Of a DNA stretch of 64,000 nt, positions 47,271 through 56,396 are shown piece after piece. The translations under genes and the position numbers were made by a program. Origin of the DNA: Sphingomonas sp. IC-56 (GTDB taxonomy: Bacteria > Pseudomonadota > Alphaproteobacteria > Sphingomonadales > Sphingomonadaceae); the NCBI RefSeq assembly GCF_021043375.1, contig NZ_JAJNDV010000009.1:95045-159044 (forward strand), given 5' to 3'. The number at the start of each line of letters is the position of its first letter. The first letter of the stretch is position 1. A model generated the notes under the pieces. It was not told where the DNA came from. It searched no databases and was given only the letters and a program-made list of their open reading frames with translations.

Positions 47271-49093
47271 TGGCATCGCTGCATTCTGAAATCGCCGCCG
47301 TCACCGATCGCGTGATCGAGCGCTCGAAAGAGCGCCGGCAAGCCTATCTCGACCTGATCCGCCGCGAGCGCGAGTCCGGCGCGGACCGCCCGAAGCTGGG
47401 CTGCGCCAATCTGGCGCACGCCTATGCGGGCACCGACGAGCAACGCGACCTGATGACGCCGGGCAACCGGATGAACATCGGCATCGTGACGTCGTACAAC
47501 GACATGCTGTCGGCACATGCGACCTATTACCGCTATCCCGAGCAGATGAAGGTCTGGGCGCTGGAAGCGGGCGCCACGGCGCAGGTCGCCGGCGGCGTGC
47601 CCGCAATGTGCGACGGCGTGACCCAGGGTTATGAGGGGATGGAGCTGTCGCTGTTCAGCCGCGACACTATCGCCCTTTCCACTGCGGTGGCCCTGTCTCA
47701 CCGCGTGTTCGAGGGCGCGGCGCTGCTCGGCATCTGCGACAAGATCGTACCCGGGCTGCTGATGGGGGCGCTCCGCTTCGGTCATTTGCCGATGGTGATG
47801 ATTCCTGGTGGGCCGATGCGCTCCGGCCTGGCCAACAAGGACAAGGCCGCGGTTCGCGAGCGCTATGCCGAAGGCAAGGCGACGCGCGAGGAACTGCTCG
47901 AGTCCGAGATTGCCGCCTATCACGGCAAGGGCACCTGCACCTTTTATGGCACCGCCAATTCCAACCAGATGATGATGGAAGCCATGGGCCTCCACATCCC
48001 CGGCGCTGCCTTTGCCAATCCGCAGACCAAGCTACGCCAGGAACTGACGCGTGCAGCAGTGCACCGGCTGACCGAGATCGGCTGGAATGGCGACGATTAT
48101 CGCCCGATCGGCCATGTCGTCGATGAAAAGGCGATCGTGAACGCGGCCATCGTGCTGCTCGCCACCGGCGGCTCGACCAATCACCTGATCCACGTACCCG
48201 CTTTTGCGCGGGCCGCTGGTATCCTGATCGACTGGGAGGACTTCGACCGGCTGTCGCGCGCCGTACCTCTGTTGACGCGGGTTTACCCCAATGGTTCGGC
48301 GGACGTGAACATGTTCGAGGACGCTGGCGGCCCGCCCTTCGTCATCAAGGAACTGCTGCGCGGCGGGCTGATGCACGGCGACACGGTGACCGTGGCGACG
48401 GACGGCATGCAGGCCTATGGCCGAAAGCCGTACATGGATCAGGACCAGCTCGTCTGGCGCGACCTGCCGGCCAAGAGCGATGACGAGACGATCGTGCGCA
48501 CCGTCGAGGAGCCTTTCTCGCCTGAGGGTGGCTTCCGTATCCTGAAGGGCAATATCGGCCGCGCCTGCATCAAGGTGTCGGCAGTCGAGCGTGACCGCTG
48601 GGTCATCGAAGCGCCGGCGCGGGTCTTCACTGACCAGCAGGCGGTGCAGGACGCGTTCAAGGCCGGCGAACTCGACCGCGACGTGATCGTGGTTATGCGC
48701 TTCCAGGGCCCGCGCGCGAACGGGATGCCTGAGCTCCACAAGCTCACCCCGCCGCTTGGCGTGCTTCAGAATCGCGGCTTCCGAGTTGCGCTCGTCACCG
48801 ACGGGCGAATGTCGGGGGCGAGCGGCAAGGTGCCGTGCGCGATCCACTTGTCGCCCGAGGCGCTGGGTGGTGGTCCGATCGCCAAGGTGCGCGACGGGGA
48901 CATCATCCGATTGGACGCCGAAGCGGGAACGCTGGAAGCCTTGGTCGATGCTGCCGAATGGGAAGCGCGGCCCCATGCCGAGGCCCCGCCCGTACCACAG
49001 GGAACCGGACGCGAGCTGTTCGCGATGATGCGCAACCATGCCAGCGCTGCCGAGGAGGGCGCGTCGGCGATGCTGGCAGAGGCCGGACTGTAA
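47270..49093 (+). CDS. edd: 6-phosphogluconate dehydratase
   Basis: Makes 2-keto-3-deoxy-6-phosphogluconate, committing carbon to the Entner-Doudoroff pathway. 607 residues of the IlvD/Edd family; the Edd form is distinguished by LGICDKIVPGLLMGAL, STNHLIHVPAFARAAG and GRMSGASGKVPCAIHLSPEA. The expected partner eda follows two genes on. Length and gene order make IlvD unlikely; the true ilvD is at 15-17 kb. Confidence 0.95.
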   Translation: MASLHSEIAAVTDRVIERSKERRQAYLDLIRRERESGADRPKLGCANLAHAYAGTDEQRDLMTPGNRMNIGIVTSYNDMLSAHATYYRYPEQMKVWALEAGATAQVAGGVPAMCDGVTQGYEGMELSLFSRDTIALSTAVALSHRVFEGAALLGICDKIVPGLLMGALRFGHLPMVMIPGGPMRSGLANKDKAAVRERYAEGKATREELLESEIAAYHGKGTCTFYGTANSNQMMMEAMGLHIPGAAFANPQTKLRQELTRAAVHRLTEIGWNGDDYRPIGHVVDEKAIVNAAIVLLATGGSTNHLIHVPAFARAAGILIDWEDFDRLSRAVPLLTRVYPNGSADVNMFEDAGGPPFVIKELLRGGLMHGDTVTVATDGMQAYGRKPYMDQDQLVWRDLPAKSDDETIVRTVEEPFSPEGGFRILKGNIGRACIKVSAVERDRWVIEAPARVFTDQQAVQDAFKAGELDRDVIVVMRFQGPRANGMPELHKLTPPLGVLQNRGFRVALVTDGRMSGASGKVPCAIHLSPEALGGGPIAKVRDGDIIRLDAEAGTLEALVDAAEWEARPHAEAPPVPQGTGRELFAMMRNHASAAEEGASAMLAEAGL

Positions 49094-49205
49094 CGCCGCT
49101 CCTGACGAGGCGCGTCCTTTACATCCGTGCCGGTTGCGCGGAGAAGGGCCGCGCCTCCACTGCCAACGTTGACAGGCGGTGAAGAGGGGGGATCAGGGAG
49201 CTGAA

Positions 49206-50174
49206 ATGGAAGTCGTCGCGGTAGATATCGGGGGCACGCACGCCCGCTTCACCATCGCCGAGGTTGAGGGCGGACGCGTTCTATCCTTGGGCGAGCCCGT
49301 GACGCTCAAGGTCGCTGAGCATGCCACCTTCCCCCTGGCCTGGGCGGCGTTTGGCGAGCAGCTCGGCCGTCCGGTACCGCGCGCCGCCGGTATCGCAGTA
49401 GCCTCGCCGGTCAACGACACGCTGATCAAATTCACCAACAATCCGTGGATCATCCGCCCGCCGATGATCAAAGAGCGGCTGGGCGTCGACAATTTCACGC
49501 TGATCAATGATTTCGGCGCGATCGGGCATGCGGTGGGGCAGCTCGATGGAAAGGCCTATGTCCATCTTTGCGGTCCCGACGTGGAGCTGCCGGAATATGG
49601 CGCGATCACGGTCTGCGGGCCGGGCACCGGCCTGGGTGTGGCGCAGGTGTTCCGCCAGCGCGGCAGCTATCATGTGATTTCCACCGAGGGGGGGCACACC
49701 GATTTCGCCCCGCTTGACAATATCGATGATGCGATCATCCGGCGCCTGCGCCCGACCTACACGCGCGTTTCGACGGAGCGGGTTTGCGCGGGACCGGGGC
49801 TGGTCAACATCTATGAAACGCTTGCCCAGATGGAAGGCAAGCCGGTGATCCACCGCGACGACAAGCAGCTGTGGGAGTTCGCGCTCAGCGGCAAGGACAC
49901 GCTTGCCACTGCGGCGCTGGAGCGTTTCTGCCTCACGCTTGGCGCGGTCGCAGGCGACCTGGCGCTCGCGCATGGTCCCACCGCCGTGGTGATCGCGGGC
50001 GGGCTGGGTCTGCGGCTCAAGGATCGGCTGGTGCAGTCGGGCTTTGGCCAGCGCTTTGTCGCCAAGGGGCGGTTCCAGAGCCTGATGTCGACCATCCCGG
50101 TAAAGATCATCACGCACGAGCAGCCCGGCCTGTATGGCGCCGCGGCGGCCTTTGCCCAGGAGCATGCATTGTGA
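49206..50174 (+). CDS. glk: Glucokinase
   Basis: Phosphorylates glucose to feed Zwf. 322 residues of the proteobacterial Glk family: VDIGGTHARFTIAEV (phosphate loop), LINDFGAIGHAVG, CGPGTGLGVAQVF and EGGHTDFAPLD (zinc-free type). ATG 49206 has GGGAG upstream. The stop overlaps the eda start by 4 bp. Confidence 0.94.
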   Translation: MEVVAVDIGGTHARFTIAEVEGGRVLSLGEPVTLKVAEHATFPLAWAAFGEQLGRPVPRAAGIAVASPVNDTLIKFTNNPWIIRPPMIKERLGVDNFTLINDFGAIGHAVGQLDGKAYVHLCGPDVELPEYGAITVCGPGTGLGVAQVFRQRGSYHVISTEGGHTDFAPLDNIDDAIIRRLRPTYTRVSTERVCAGPGLVNIYETLAQMEGKPVIHRDDKQLWEFALSGKDTLATAALERFCLTLGAVAGDLALAHGPTAVVIAGGLGLRLKDRLVQSGFGQRFVAKGRFQSLMSTIPVKIITHEQPGLYGAAAAFAQEHAL

Positions 50175-50782
50175 CCACGATTGCCGACATCATGCAGACC
50201 AGCCCGGTGATCCCGGTGCTGGTGATCGAGGACGCGGCAACTGCCCGTCCCCTCGCCGAGGCGCTGGTCAAGGGCGGATTGCGCGTGCTGGAGGTGACGA
50301 TGCGCACGCCGGCGGCGCTCGACGCGATCCGCGAGATGAAGCAGGTCGAGGGCGCGATCGTCGGCGCGGGCACGGTGGTCAACACCGACCAGTTCGCTCA
50401 GGTGATGAGCGCGGGCGCCGAGTTCATTGTGTCGCCAGGATTGACCGATCGCTTGGGCAGCGCGATCGTGGAGAGCGGCGTGCCTTTCCTCCCCGGGATC
50501 GCCAATGCCGGCGACATCATGCGCGGATACGACCTTGGCCTGCGTCACTTCAAGTTCTTCCCGGCCGAGACCAGCGGCGGGCTGAAGGCGCTCAAGGCGC
50601 TGGCAGCGCCGTTCTACGAAGCCAAGTTCTGCCCGACCGGCGGCGTCAGCGCGGCGAGTGCACCCGAATGGCTCGGGTTCGATCCGGTGCTGTGCGTCGG
50701 CGGCAGCTGGGTGACGCCGAAGGGCGCGAGCTTTGAGGAAGTCGAAGCACTGGCGCGCGAGGCTGCGGCGCTGGGCAGGTAA
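50171..50782 (+). CDS. eda: KDPG aldolase (2-dehydro-3-deoxy-phosphogluconate aldolase)
   Basis: Cleaves KDPG to pyruvate and glyceraldehyde-3-phosphate, the last Entner-Doudoroff step. 203 residues: the Schiff-base Lys lies in RHFKFFPAETSGG (about residue 133), with EVTMRTPAALDAIR and GAGTVVNTDQF before it and CPTGGVSAASAPEW after. GTG start at 50171 overlaps the glk stop; a longer upstream frame is out-of-phase reading of glk. Confidence 0.94.
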   Translation: MTTIADIMQTSPVIPVLVIEDAATARPLAEALVKGGLRVLEVTMRTPAALDAIREMKQVEGAIVGAGTVVNTDQFAQVMSAGAEFIVSPGLTDRLGSAIVESGVPFLPGIANAGDIMRGYDLGLRHFKFFPAETSGGLKALKALAAPFYEAKFCPTGGVSAASAPEWLGFDPVLCVGGSWVTPKGASFEEVEALAREAAALGR

Positions 50783-50819
50783 GTTGGAGTTGGCGGCCGC
50801 GCTGCGGCCGCCGCTTGGC

Positions 50820-51809
50820 CTACATCTCTCCGCGGGCGCGGCGCAGTGCGTACCACTTCGCGACATTGGCGTTGTGCTGTTCGAGCGTGTCGGCGAACAC
50901 ATGGCCGCCGGTGCCGTCGGCTACGAAGTACAGCGCACTCGACCGCTCCGGATCGAGCACCGCATCAATGCTGGCCCGGCCAGGATTGGCGATCGGGCCC
51001 TGTGGGAGCCCGGCCATGGCGTAGGTGTTGTAGCCGTTCTGCGCCTGGATCTCGGACTTGAGGATCCGGCGGCCGAGCGGCTTGCCCTTGGTCATGGGAT
51101 AAATGATCGTCGGATCGGCCTGGAGCCGCATGCCCTGGCGCAGCCGGTTGCCGTAGACGGCAGCGACCATGCGGCGCTCCGACGCCTTCCCGGTTTCCTT
51201 CTCAACGATTGATGCCAGCGTCAGCGCTTGTTGCGGTGTCGCCACCGCGATGCCGGGCTTGCGCGCCGCCCACGCCTTGGCAAGATAGTCGGTCATTGCC
51301 TTTTGCATGCGTGTAAGCACCGCCTGGCGCGTGTCGGCGCGGTTATAGGCATAGCTGTCGGGTAGGACCGAACCCTCGGGCGGGACCGCGATTGGGCCGG
51401 ACAGCTGCGGCGCCTTCATCAGCGCCTCATAGACCAGGATCGAGGGGGTGCCTTCCGGGATGGTCACGAAGCGCTGCAGGGTCTTGCCGCCTTGCAGCAT
51501 CTTGAGGACGTCCGACTGGCTGAGCCCGGCGGGCACGCGGTACTCGCCGGCCTTGATCGGTACGCTGCCGCCGAAGATCTTGGACAGGATCAGGAACCGG
51601 CTTGCCGACCGGATCGCTCCCGCCTTTTCCAGTTCCTCCGCAGCTCGGCTGAGGCTGGCGCCTTCGGGCACCAGCACAGTGACGTTACCGCGCGCCGGCC
51701 CCGCCCCGCCCCAGAGGTGGAGCACCCCGAACGCCGCTGCACACAGGACGAGTGCGGCGACGATCAGGGCGCATCCAATGCGCCGCTTGCCCAGACGGCG
51801 CGTGGTCAT
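50820..51809 (-). CDS. mltG: Endolytic murein transglycosylase MltG
   Basis: Membrane-anchored lytic transglycosylase (YceG/MltG) that cuts nascent glycan strands. 329 residues: basic N-terminus, one membrane helix (about 11-31), a LysM-like region and the catalytic domain with Glu in TLASIVEKETG, RLQADPTIIY and GLPQGPIANPGRASIDAVL. Sits directly downstream of fabF on the minus strand, the same order as in many alphaproteobacteria. Confidence 0.94.
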   Translation of the reverse strand: MTTRRLGKRRIGCALIVAALVLCAAAFGVLHLWGGAGPARGNVTVLVPEGASLSRAAEELEKAGAIRSASRFLILSKIFGGSVPIKAGEYRVPAGLSQSDVLKMLQGGKTLQRFVTIPEGTPSILVYEALMKAPQLSGPIAVPPEGSVLPDSYAYNRADTRQAVLTRMQKAMTDYLAKAWAARKPGIAVATPQQALTLASIVEKETGKASERRMVAAVYGNRLRQGMRLQADPTIIYPMTKGKPLGRRILKSEIQAQNGYNTYAMAGLPQGPIANPGRASIDAVLDPERSSALYFVADGTGGHVFADTLEQHNANVAKWYALRRARGEM

Positions 51810-51813
51810 CGGA

Positions 51814-53073
51814 TCAGACCGCCTTCATCACCAGGCTGGCATTGGTGCCGCCGAAGCCGAAGCTGTTGTTAAGGATCGCCTTTACCTTGCGCTCCTGCGC
51901 GACATGCGGGACCAGGTTGACGCCTGCGCAGTTGTCGCTCGGATTGTCGAGGTTAAGCGTCGGCGGAACGATGCTGTCGCGCATCGCCAGGATGCAGAAG
52001 ATCGCCTCCACCGCACCGGCACCGCCAAGCAGGTGACCGATGGCAGACTTGGTCGAACTCATCGCCAGCCCGTCCATGGCATCGCCAAACAGCTTGCGCA
52101 CCGCACCGAGTTCGAGCTCGTCACCGAGGGGCGTCGAGGTGCCATGTGCGTTGATGTAGTCGATATCCTCCAAAGCGAGACCCGACTTGCGCACGGCCAT
52201 CTGCATAGAGCGGAACGCGCCGGCGCCCTCCGGGTGCGGTGCCGTCACATGATAGGCATCGCCAGACAGGCCATAGCCGATCACTTCGGCATAGATCTTG
52301 GCGCCACGCTTCTTGGCGTGCTCATACTCCTCGAGCACGACGACGCCGGCGCCCTCACCCATGACGAAACCGTCGCGATCCTTGTCATAGGGGCGGCTGC
52401 CCTTGGTTGGGTCGTCGCGGAAGCCGGTGGAGAGCGCGCGGGCCTGGCCGAAGCCGGCGATGCCGATCGGGCAGATCGCGCTTTCCGCGCCGCCAGCCAG
52501 CATGATGTCCGCGTCGTCCATCGCGATCATCCGCGCCGCGTCGCCGATCGAATGCGCGCCGGTCGAGCACGCGGTAACAACCGCATGGTTCGGGCCCATC
52601 AGGCCGTACTTGATCGAGACCTGGCCCGAGATAAGGTTGATCAGGCGGCCGTGAACGAAGTGCGGGCTGACCCGCTTGGGGCCCTTGGCCGCGAGCACGA
52701 GCGATTCGCTCTCAATACCCGGCAGGCCGCCGATACCCGAGCCGATCGAGCAGCCGGCGCGGAAGCGGGTTTCCTCGTCCATGTCGAGCAGGCCGGCGTC
52801 TTCGATCGCCTGGCCCGCGGCGTCGATGCCGTAGACGATGAAGGGATCGACCTGACGCTGGATCTTGTGATCGACGCGCTTGCCCGGATCGAAGCCGAAT
52901 TCGTGATCCGGCGCCTTCACTTCACAGGCATAGTTGGTGTGAAAATCGGTGGCGTCGAAACGCTCGATGGTGGCTGCGCCGGACCTGCCGGCGACGATGT
53001 TCTTCCAGGCGGTTTCGACATCGGCACCCACCGGGGTGACGAGGCCGAGGCCGGTCACGACTACGCGGCGCAT
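51814..53073 (-). CDS. fabF: Beta-ketoacyl-ACP synthase II
   Basis: Elongating condensing enzyme of fatty-acid synthesis. 419 residues; nucleophile Cys in VTACSTGAHSIGDA (about residue 165), His residues in INAHGTSTPLGD and KSAIGHLLGGAGAVE, and GFGGTNASLV at the end. I start at ATG 53073 because GGAGA is then nine bases upstream; an ATG two codons earlier (53079) is nearly equal. acpP lies 168 bp upstream. Confidence 0.95.
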   Translation of the reverse strand: MRRVVVTGLGLVTPVGADVETAWKNIVAGRSGAATIERFDATDFHTNYACEVKAPDHEFGFDPGKRVDHKIQRQVDPFIVYGIDAAGQAIEDAGLLDMDEETRFRAGCSIGSGIGGLPGIESESLVLAAKGPKRVSPHFVHGRLINLISGQVSIKYGLMGPNHAVVTACSTGAHSIGDAARMIAMDDADIMLAGGAESAICPIGIAGFGQARALSTGFRDDPTKGSRPYDKDRDGFVMGEGAGVVVLEEYEHAKKRGAKIYAEVIGYGLSGDAYHVTAPHPEGAGAFRSMQMAVRKSGLALEDIDYINAHGTSTPLGDELELGAVRKLFGDAMDGLAMSSTKSAIGHLLGGAGAVEAIFCILAMRDSIVPPTLNLDNPSDNCAGVNLVPHVAQERKVKAILNNSFGFGGTNASLVMKAV

Positions 53074-53240
53074 TGGCATTTCTCTCCGTCGAAGTTCACG
53101 AAAGTTGTGCGGAGCGGGACATATTTCCAGCCCGGCTTATAAGCAAACGGCTCCCCGTCCCCTCTTGCGAGCCGGACGGGAAGCCGTTGAATGGCAAGCC
53201 GACCCCATCAAAGGGTACGGTTTATCGCCAAAGTTGGCGA

Positions 53241-53489
53241 TCAGCCTTCCTGGTGCTCGCTGATGTAGCTCACCGCGTCCTGGACGGTGGTGATCTTTTC
53301 AGCGGCATCGTCGGGGATTTCGACGCCGAATTCTTCCTCGAAGGCCATTACCAGCTCGACGATGTCGAGCGAATCGGCACCGAGGTCATCGATGAAGCTG
53401 GCGGTCGGCACGACTTCCTTTTCGTCGACGCCGAGGTGATCGACCACGAGCGACTTGACGCGGGTGGTGATCTCTTCCTGGTTGGCCAT
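53241..53489 (-). CDS. acpP: Acyl carrier protein
   Basis: 82-residue carrier with the phosphopantetheine serine in [11 protein letters not shown]. Strongly acidic, as expected. ATG 53489 matches the family start ([11 protein letters not shown]); 16 further in-frame codons upstream are not homologous. Part of the leftward fatty-acid block fabD, fabG, acpP, fabF, mltG. Confidence 0.96.
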   Translation of the reverse strand: MANQEEITTRVKSLVVDHLGVDEKEVVPTASFIDDLGADSLDIVELVMAFEEEFGVEIPDDAAEKITTVQDAVSYISEHQEG

Positions 53490-53579
53490 GGTCCCTGTTA
53501 TCCTTTGTGACTGGGCTCTGAATATGTGTGACCGCACCTAATTGCGTGCCGGTGCGCTGGCAAGAGGCGTCGCAACGCT

Positions 53580-54107
53580 TCAGGCGGCGGAAAAATCCTG
53601 TGCCGCATACTGCGCGGTGTTCAGGAACGAGAAATATTCGGCGAGCAGCTCCGCGTTTGCGCGGGTCTGTTGCGCTTCCTCGGTCACCGCCGCCTGGATC
53701 AGCGCCTGCGTGTCCTGCGTGGTAAGCACGTGGACGCGCTTTTCCTCGGGCAGCGCCTGGAACTGATCCTCCAGGGCGGACGCATCGAACCCCTTCTCCT
53801 CCACAGCCTTGCGGGCAAGCGGCAGGCCGATCCTGGCGAGCGCATAGAAGCTCGCCGCCTTGGCGGCAGCGGTTGTCCACTTATGCTCCGTCGCGCACGC
53901 CTTTGCAGCGGCGCTCAGCCCCTGCCCTACCGCTGGCGAGTAGGTCAGCCGCTTGCCGACCTCGTTCAGCGCGCTGATCGCTTCGGATTCGACCTGGCCG
54001 CGCACGCCGGCGTCCAGTTTAGTCGCGACGCAATCCAGCGTGGAGAGATCGGCTGCCTGCGCCGGCATCGCGGCAAGGGACAGGAACGCGGCTACAACAA
54101 TTCGCAT
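53580..54107 (-). CDS. Secreted protein of unknown function
   Basis: 175 residues with a clear signal peptide (MRIVVAAFLSLAAMPAQAA). The mature part is mostly helical and Ala/Glu rich, with two cysteines (LDCVATKL and KACATEHK) that could pair. I recognise no family. It sits between fabG and acpP, an order I would not expect for a core fab operon, but its spacing gives no overlap with either. Confidence 0.7.
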   Translation of the reverse strand: MRIVVAAFLSLAAMPAQAADLSTLDCVATKLDAGVRGQVESEAISALNEVGKRLTYSPAVGQGLSAAAKACATEHKWTTAAAKAASFYALARIGLPLARKAVEEKGFDASALEDQFQALPEEKRVHVLTTQDTQALIQAAVTEEAQQTRANAELLAEYFSFLNTAQYAAQDFSAA

Positions 54108-54135
54108 GCAATCACTCCTGCCCCCAGGACTTGGC

Positions 54136-54873
54136 TCAAAGCATCGCCATTCCGCCGTTCACATGCAAGGTCTGGCCAGTGACATAGCTGGCCTCCTTGC
54201 TGGCGAGATAGACGACGGCGGCTGCGATATCCTCACCTTCGCCCAGCTTTCCCGCCGGAATGCGGGTGGTGAGCGCCTCCTTCTGCGCGTCGGGCAGGCC
54301 GTCGGTCATCGCCGAGCGGATGAAGCCGGGGGCGACGCAGTTTACGGTGATGTTGCGGCTGGCGAGTTCCTGGCCAAGCGCCTTGGACATGCCGACGAGG
54401 CCGGCCTTGGAGGCGGCATAGTTGGCCTGACCGGGGTTGCCGGTGGCGCCCACGACCGAGGTGATCGAGATCATGCGGCCGAAGCGCGCCTTCATCATCG
54501 GCTTCGCAGCGGCGCGCATCAGGCGGAACGCGGCTTCGAGGTTAACGCGGATGACCTGATCCCACTCGTCATCCTTCATCCGCATGACGAGGTTGTCGCG
54601 GGTGACGCCGGCATTGTTGACCAGGATGCTGAGGCCGCCGAGCGCTTCGACCGCCTGGGGGACGAGGGCGTCGACCTGGGCGGGATCGGAAAGGTTGGCC
54701 TGGAGGGTGACGTGGTCGCCACCGAGTTCCGCCTTAAAGGCTTCGAGCTTTTCCGGGTTGGAGCCGGAAATGGCGAGGCGAGCGCCCTGGGCGGCCAGAC
54801 CCTTGGCGATGGCGGAGCCGATCCCGCCGGAGGCGCCGGTGACGAGGGCGGTCATGCCTGTGAGGTCGAACAT
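54136..54873 (-). CDS. fabG: 3-oxoacyl-ACP reductase
   Basis: NADPH-dependent reductase of the fatty-acid cycle, short-chain dehydrogenase family, 245 residues. TGASGGIGSAIAKGL binds the cofactor; NNAG, catalytic Ser-Tyr-Lys in SITSVVG and NYAASKAGLVGM, and C-terminal QTLHVNGGMAML are present. ATG 54873 follows GAAGGA at eight bases. In other alphaproteobacteria fabG normally follows fabD directly; here a GxxExxY gene lies between them. Confidence 0.95.
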   Translation of the reverse strand: MFDLTGMTALVTGASGGIGSAIAKGLAAQGARLAISGSNPEKLEAFKAELGGDHVTLQANLSDPAQVDALVPQAVEALGGLSILVNNAGVTRDNLVMRMKDDEWDQVIRVNLEAAFRLMRAAAKPMMKARFGRMISITSVVGATGNPGQANYAASKAGLVGMSKALGQELASRNITVNCVAPGFIRSAMTDGLPDAQKEALTTRIPAGKLGEGEDIAAAVVYLASKEASYVTGQTLHVNGGMAML

Positions 54874-54887
54874 TCGGTAGTCCTTCT

Positions 54888-55304
54888 TTATTGGTTCACG
54901 CGAAGGCGCGAAGACGCGAAGTCTTTGTGGTCATTGACGATCCGGCGGAGCCCCTCCTTGAGCGTCTCGCCTCCGAAGTTGATAAGCAGCCCAAGGGGCT
55001 GCTTGAGCAAGCGGAGATAGGTCAGGACCTGCTTGCCATGGACCGGAAGCAGCCGCTCGACTGACTTGATCTCCACGAGCACCGAGCCGTTCACGATCAA
55101 ATCAGCACGAAACGCCTGCTGAAAGCGCAACCCGTCGTACTCGATGTCGATCGGACACTGCTGGGCGACGGAATGACCGCGCTCGACAAGCTTGGCGGCC
55201 AAGATGTTCTCGTAGACGCTTTCGAGGAGTCCAGGGCCAAGCCCCTTATGCAGCCTCAACGCCGCGTCGATGATGTCTGCCGCGGTCGCCTCGACGTCAT
55301 GCAT
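54888..55304 (-). CDS. GxxExxY family protein
   Basis: 138 residues of the GxxExxY family: the name motif is GLLESVYE (about residue 24), followed by PIDIEYDGLRFQQAFRADLI and VLVEIKSVERLLPVH, the acidic/Lys core that resembles PD-(D/E)XK nucleases (Asp in RADLIV, Glu-x-Lys in VEIKS). Function is unknown. The upstream region before ATG 55304 is one arm of a perfect 23-bp inverted repeat; the other arm encodes the end of the protein (ASSRLRVN). The C-terminus is thus set by the repeat. No Shine-Dalgarno is obvious. Confidence 0.85.
   Translation of the reverse strand: MHDVEATAADIIDAALRLHKGLGPGLLESVYENILAAKLVERGHSVAQQCPIDIEYDGLRFQQAFRADLIVNGSVLVEIKSVERLLPVHGKQVLTYLRLLKQPLGLLINFGGETLKEGLRRIVNDHKDFASSRLRVNQ
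54895..54917. repeat. Inverted repeat of the GxxExxY cassette, left arm
   Basis: 23 bp beginning TTCACGCGAAGGCGCG and ending AAGACGC, the exact reverse complement of the arm at 55309-55331. It lies inside the 3' end of the GxxExxY coding region. Confidence 0.9.
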
Positions 55305-55308
55305 CTTA

Positions 55309-55331
55309 GCGTCTTCGCGCCTTCGCGTGAA
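55309..55331. repeat. Inverted repeat of the GxxExxY cassette, right arm
   Basis: 23 bp beginning GCGTCTTCGCGCC and ending TTCGCGTGAA, four bases upstream of the GxxExxY start codon and five bases from the fabD stop. Confidence 0.9.
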
Positions 55332-55335
55332 AAAA

Positions 55336-56271
55336 TCAAAGCGTCTTCGCCAGGGCTTCGATGTCGTCCATCGTCACCACGCTGGTGACGGGGACGTCGG
55401 GGGTGATGCGCTTTACCATGCCGGCGAGGACCTTGCCGCCGAGTTCGACGAAGTCGGTCACGCCGGCTTCTGCCATGGCCGCTACGCTTTCGCGCCAGCG
55501 GACCATGCCGGTTACCTGCTCGACCAGCAGCGTGCGGATGGTGGCGGGGTCGGCGACGGGAGCGGCGGTTACGTTGGCGTAGAGGGGGACCAGGGGGGCC
55601 TGGATCGCTACGTCGGCGAGTGCCTTTTCCATGGCGTCGGCGGCGGGTTGCATCATCGAACAGTGGAAGGGGGCCGAGACGGGCAGCAGGATGCCGCGCT
55701 TGGCGCCGTGGTCCTTGGCGATGGCAATGGCGCGCTCGATCGCGGCGCGGGCGCCGGAGATCACGACCTGGGTGGGATCATTGTCGTTGGCGACGGTGCA
55801 GACTTCGCCTTCCGCGGCGGCGTCGGCGATGGCCTGCGCCTTGGTGAGGTCGGCGCCGAGCAAGGCGGCCATGGCACCCTCACCCACGGGCACGGCGGCC
55901 TGCATTGCGTCGCCACGGATGCGCAGCAGCCTGGCGGTGGTGGATAGGTCGAGCGCGCCGGCTGCGCAAAGCGCGGTATATTCGCCCAGGCTGTGGCCGG
56001 CGACATAGTCGGCCTTGTCGGCCAGGCGGATGCCGCCTTCCTTCTCCAGCACGCGCAGCACGGCGATGGCATTGGCCATGATCGCGGGCTGGGCATTGGC
56101 GGTGAGGGTGAGCTGGTCCTCGGGACCCTCGCTCATCAGGCGGAACAGGTTCTGGCCGAGCGCTTCGTCTACTTCCTGGAACACCTCGCGCGCGGTGGCG
56201 CTAGCGTCCGCGAGCGGCTTGCCCATACCGACGGCCTGGCTGCCCTGACCGGGGAAGATGAATGCGCGCAT
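55336..56271 (-). CDS. fabD: Malonyl-CoA-ACP transacylase
   Basis: Loads malonyl groups onto ACP. 311 residues: N-terminal FIFPGQGSQAVGMGKPLA, active-site Ser in VAGHSLGEYTALC (about residue 93), Arg in the following helix and the catalytic His in PVSAPFHCSMM. ATG 56271 is the family start; a long in-frame upstream extension runs into a palindromic repeat and is not coding. Confidence 0.95.
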   Translation of the reverse strand: MRAFIFPGQGSQAVGMGKPLADASATAREVFQEVDEALGQNLFRLMSEGPEDQLTLTANAQPAIMANAIAVLRVLEKEGGIRLADKADYVAGHSLGEYTALCAAGALDLSTTARLLRIRGDAMQAAVPVGEGAMAALLGADLTKAQAIADAAAEGEVCTVANDNDPTQVVISGARAAIERAIAIAKDHGAKRGILLPVSAPFHCSMMQPAADAMEKALADVAIQAPLVPLYANVTAAPVADPATIRTLLVEQVTGMVRWRESVAAMAEAGVTDFVELGGKVLAGMVKRITPDVPVTSVVTMDDIEALAKTL

Positions 56272-56396
56272 CTGGCGTCTCCTGTTCGCGAAATTCGAAG
56301 CGGGGCGGTTAGTACCGGGATGGGTTGGGGGCAAGAGTTGGTGGTTTGTGGTTGCAGTGTTGGTGTTTGGGTAGCGCGGCGGTTGCCCACTTCCCT

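Larger units (their letters stand above)
54895..55331. mobile_element. Possible 437-bp single-gene cassette carrying GxxExxY
   Basis: Two perfect 23-bp inverted repeats bracket the GxxExxY gene between fabD and fabG, which are normally adjacent. No transposase is encoded and I see no target-site duplication at the ends. The fabD 3' end next to the right arm contains GCGTCTTCGCC, which resembles the arm's GCGTCTTCGCGCC. Mobility is inference from repeat structure and from the interruption of a conserved gene pair. Confidence 0.4.
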
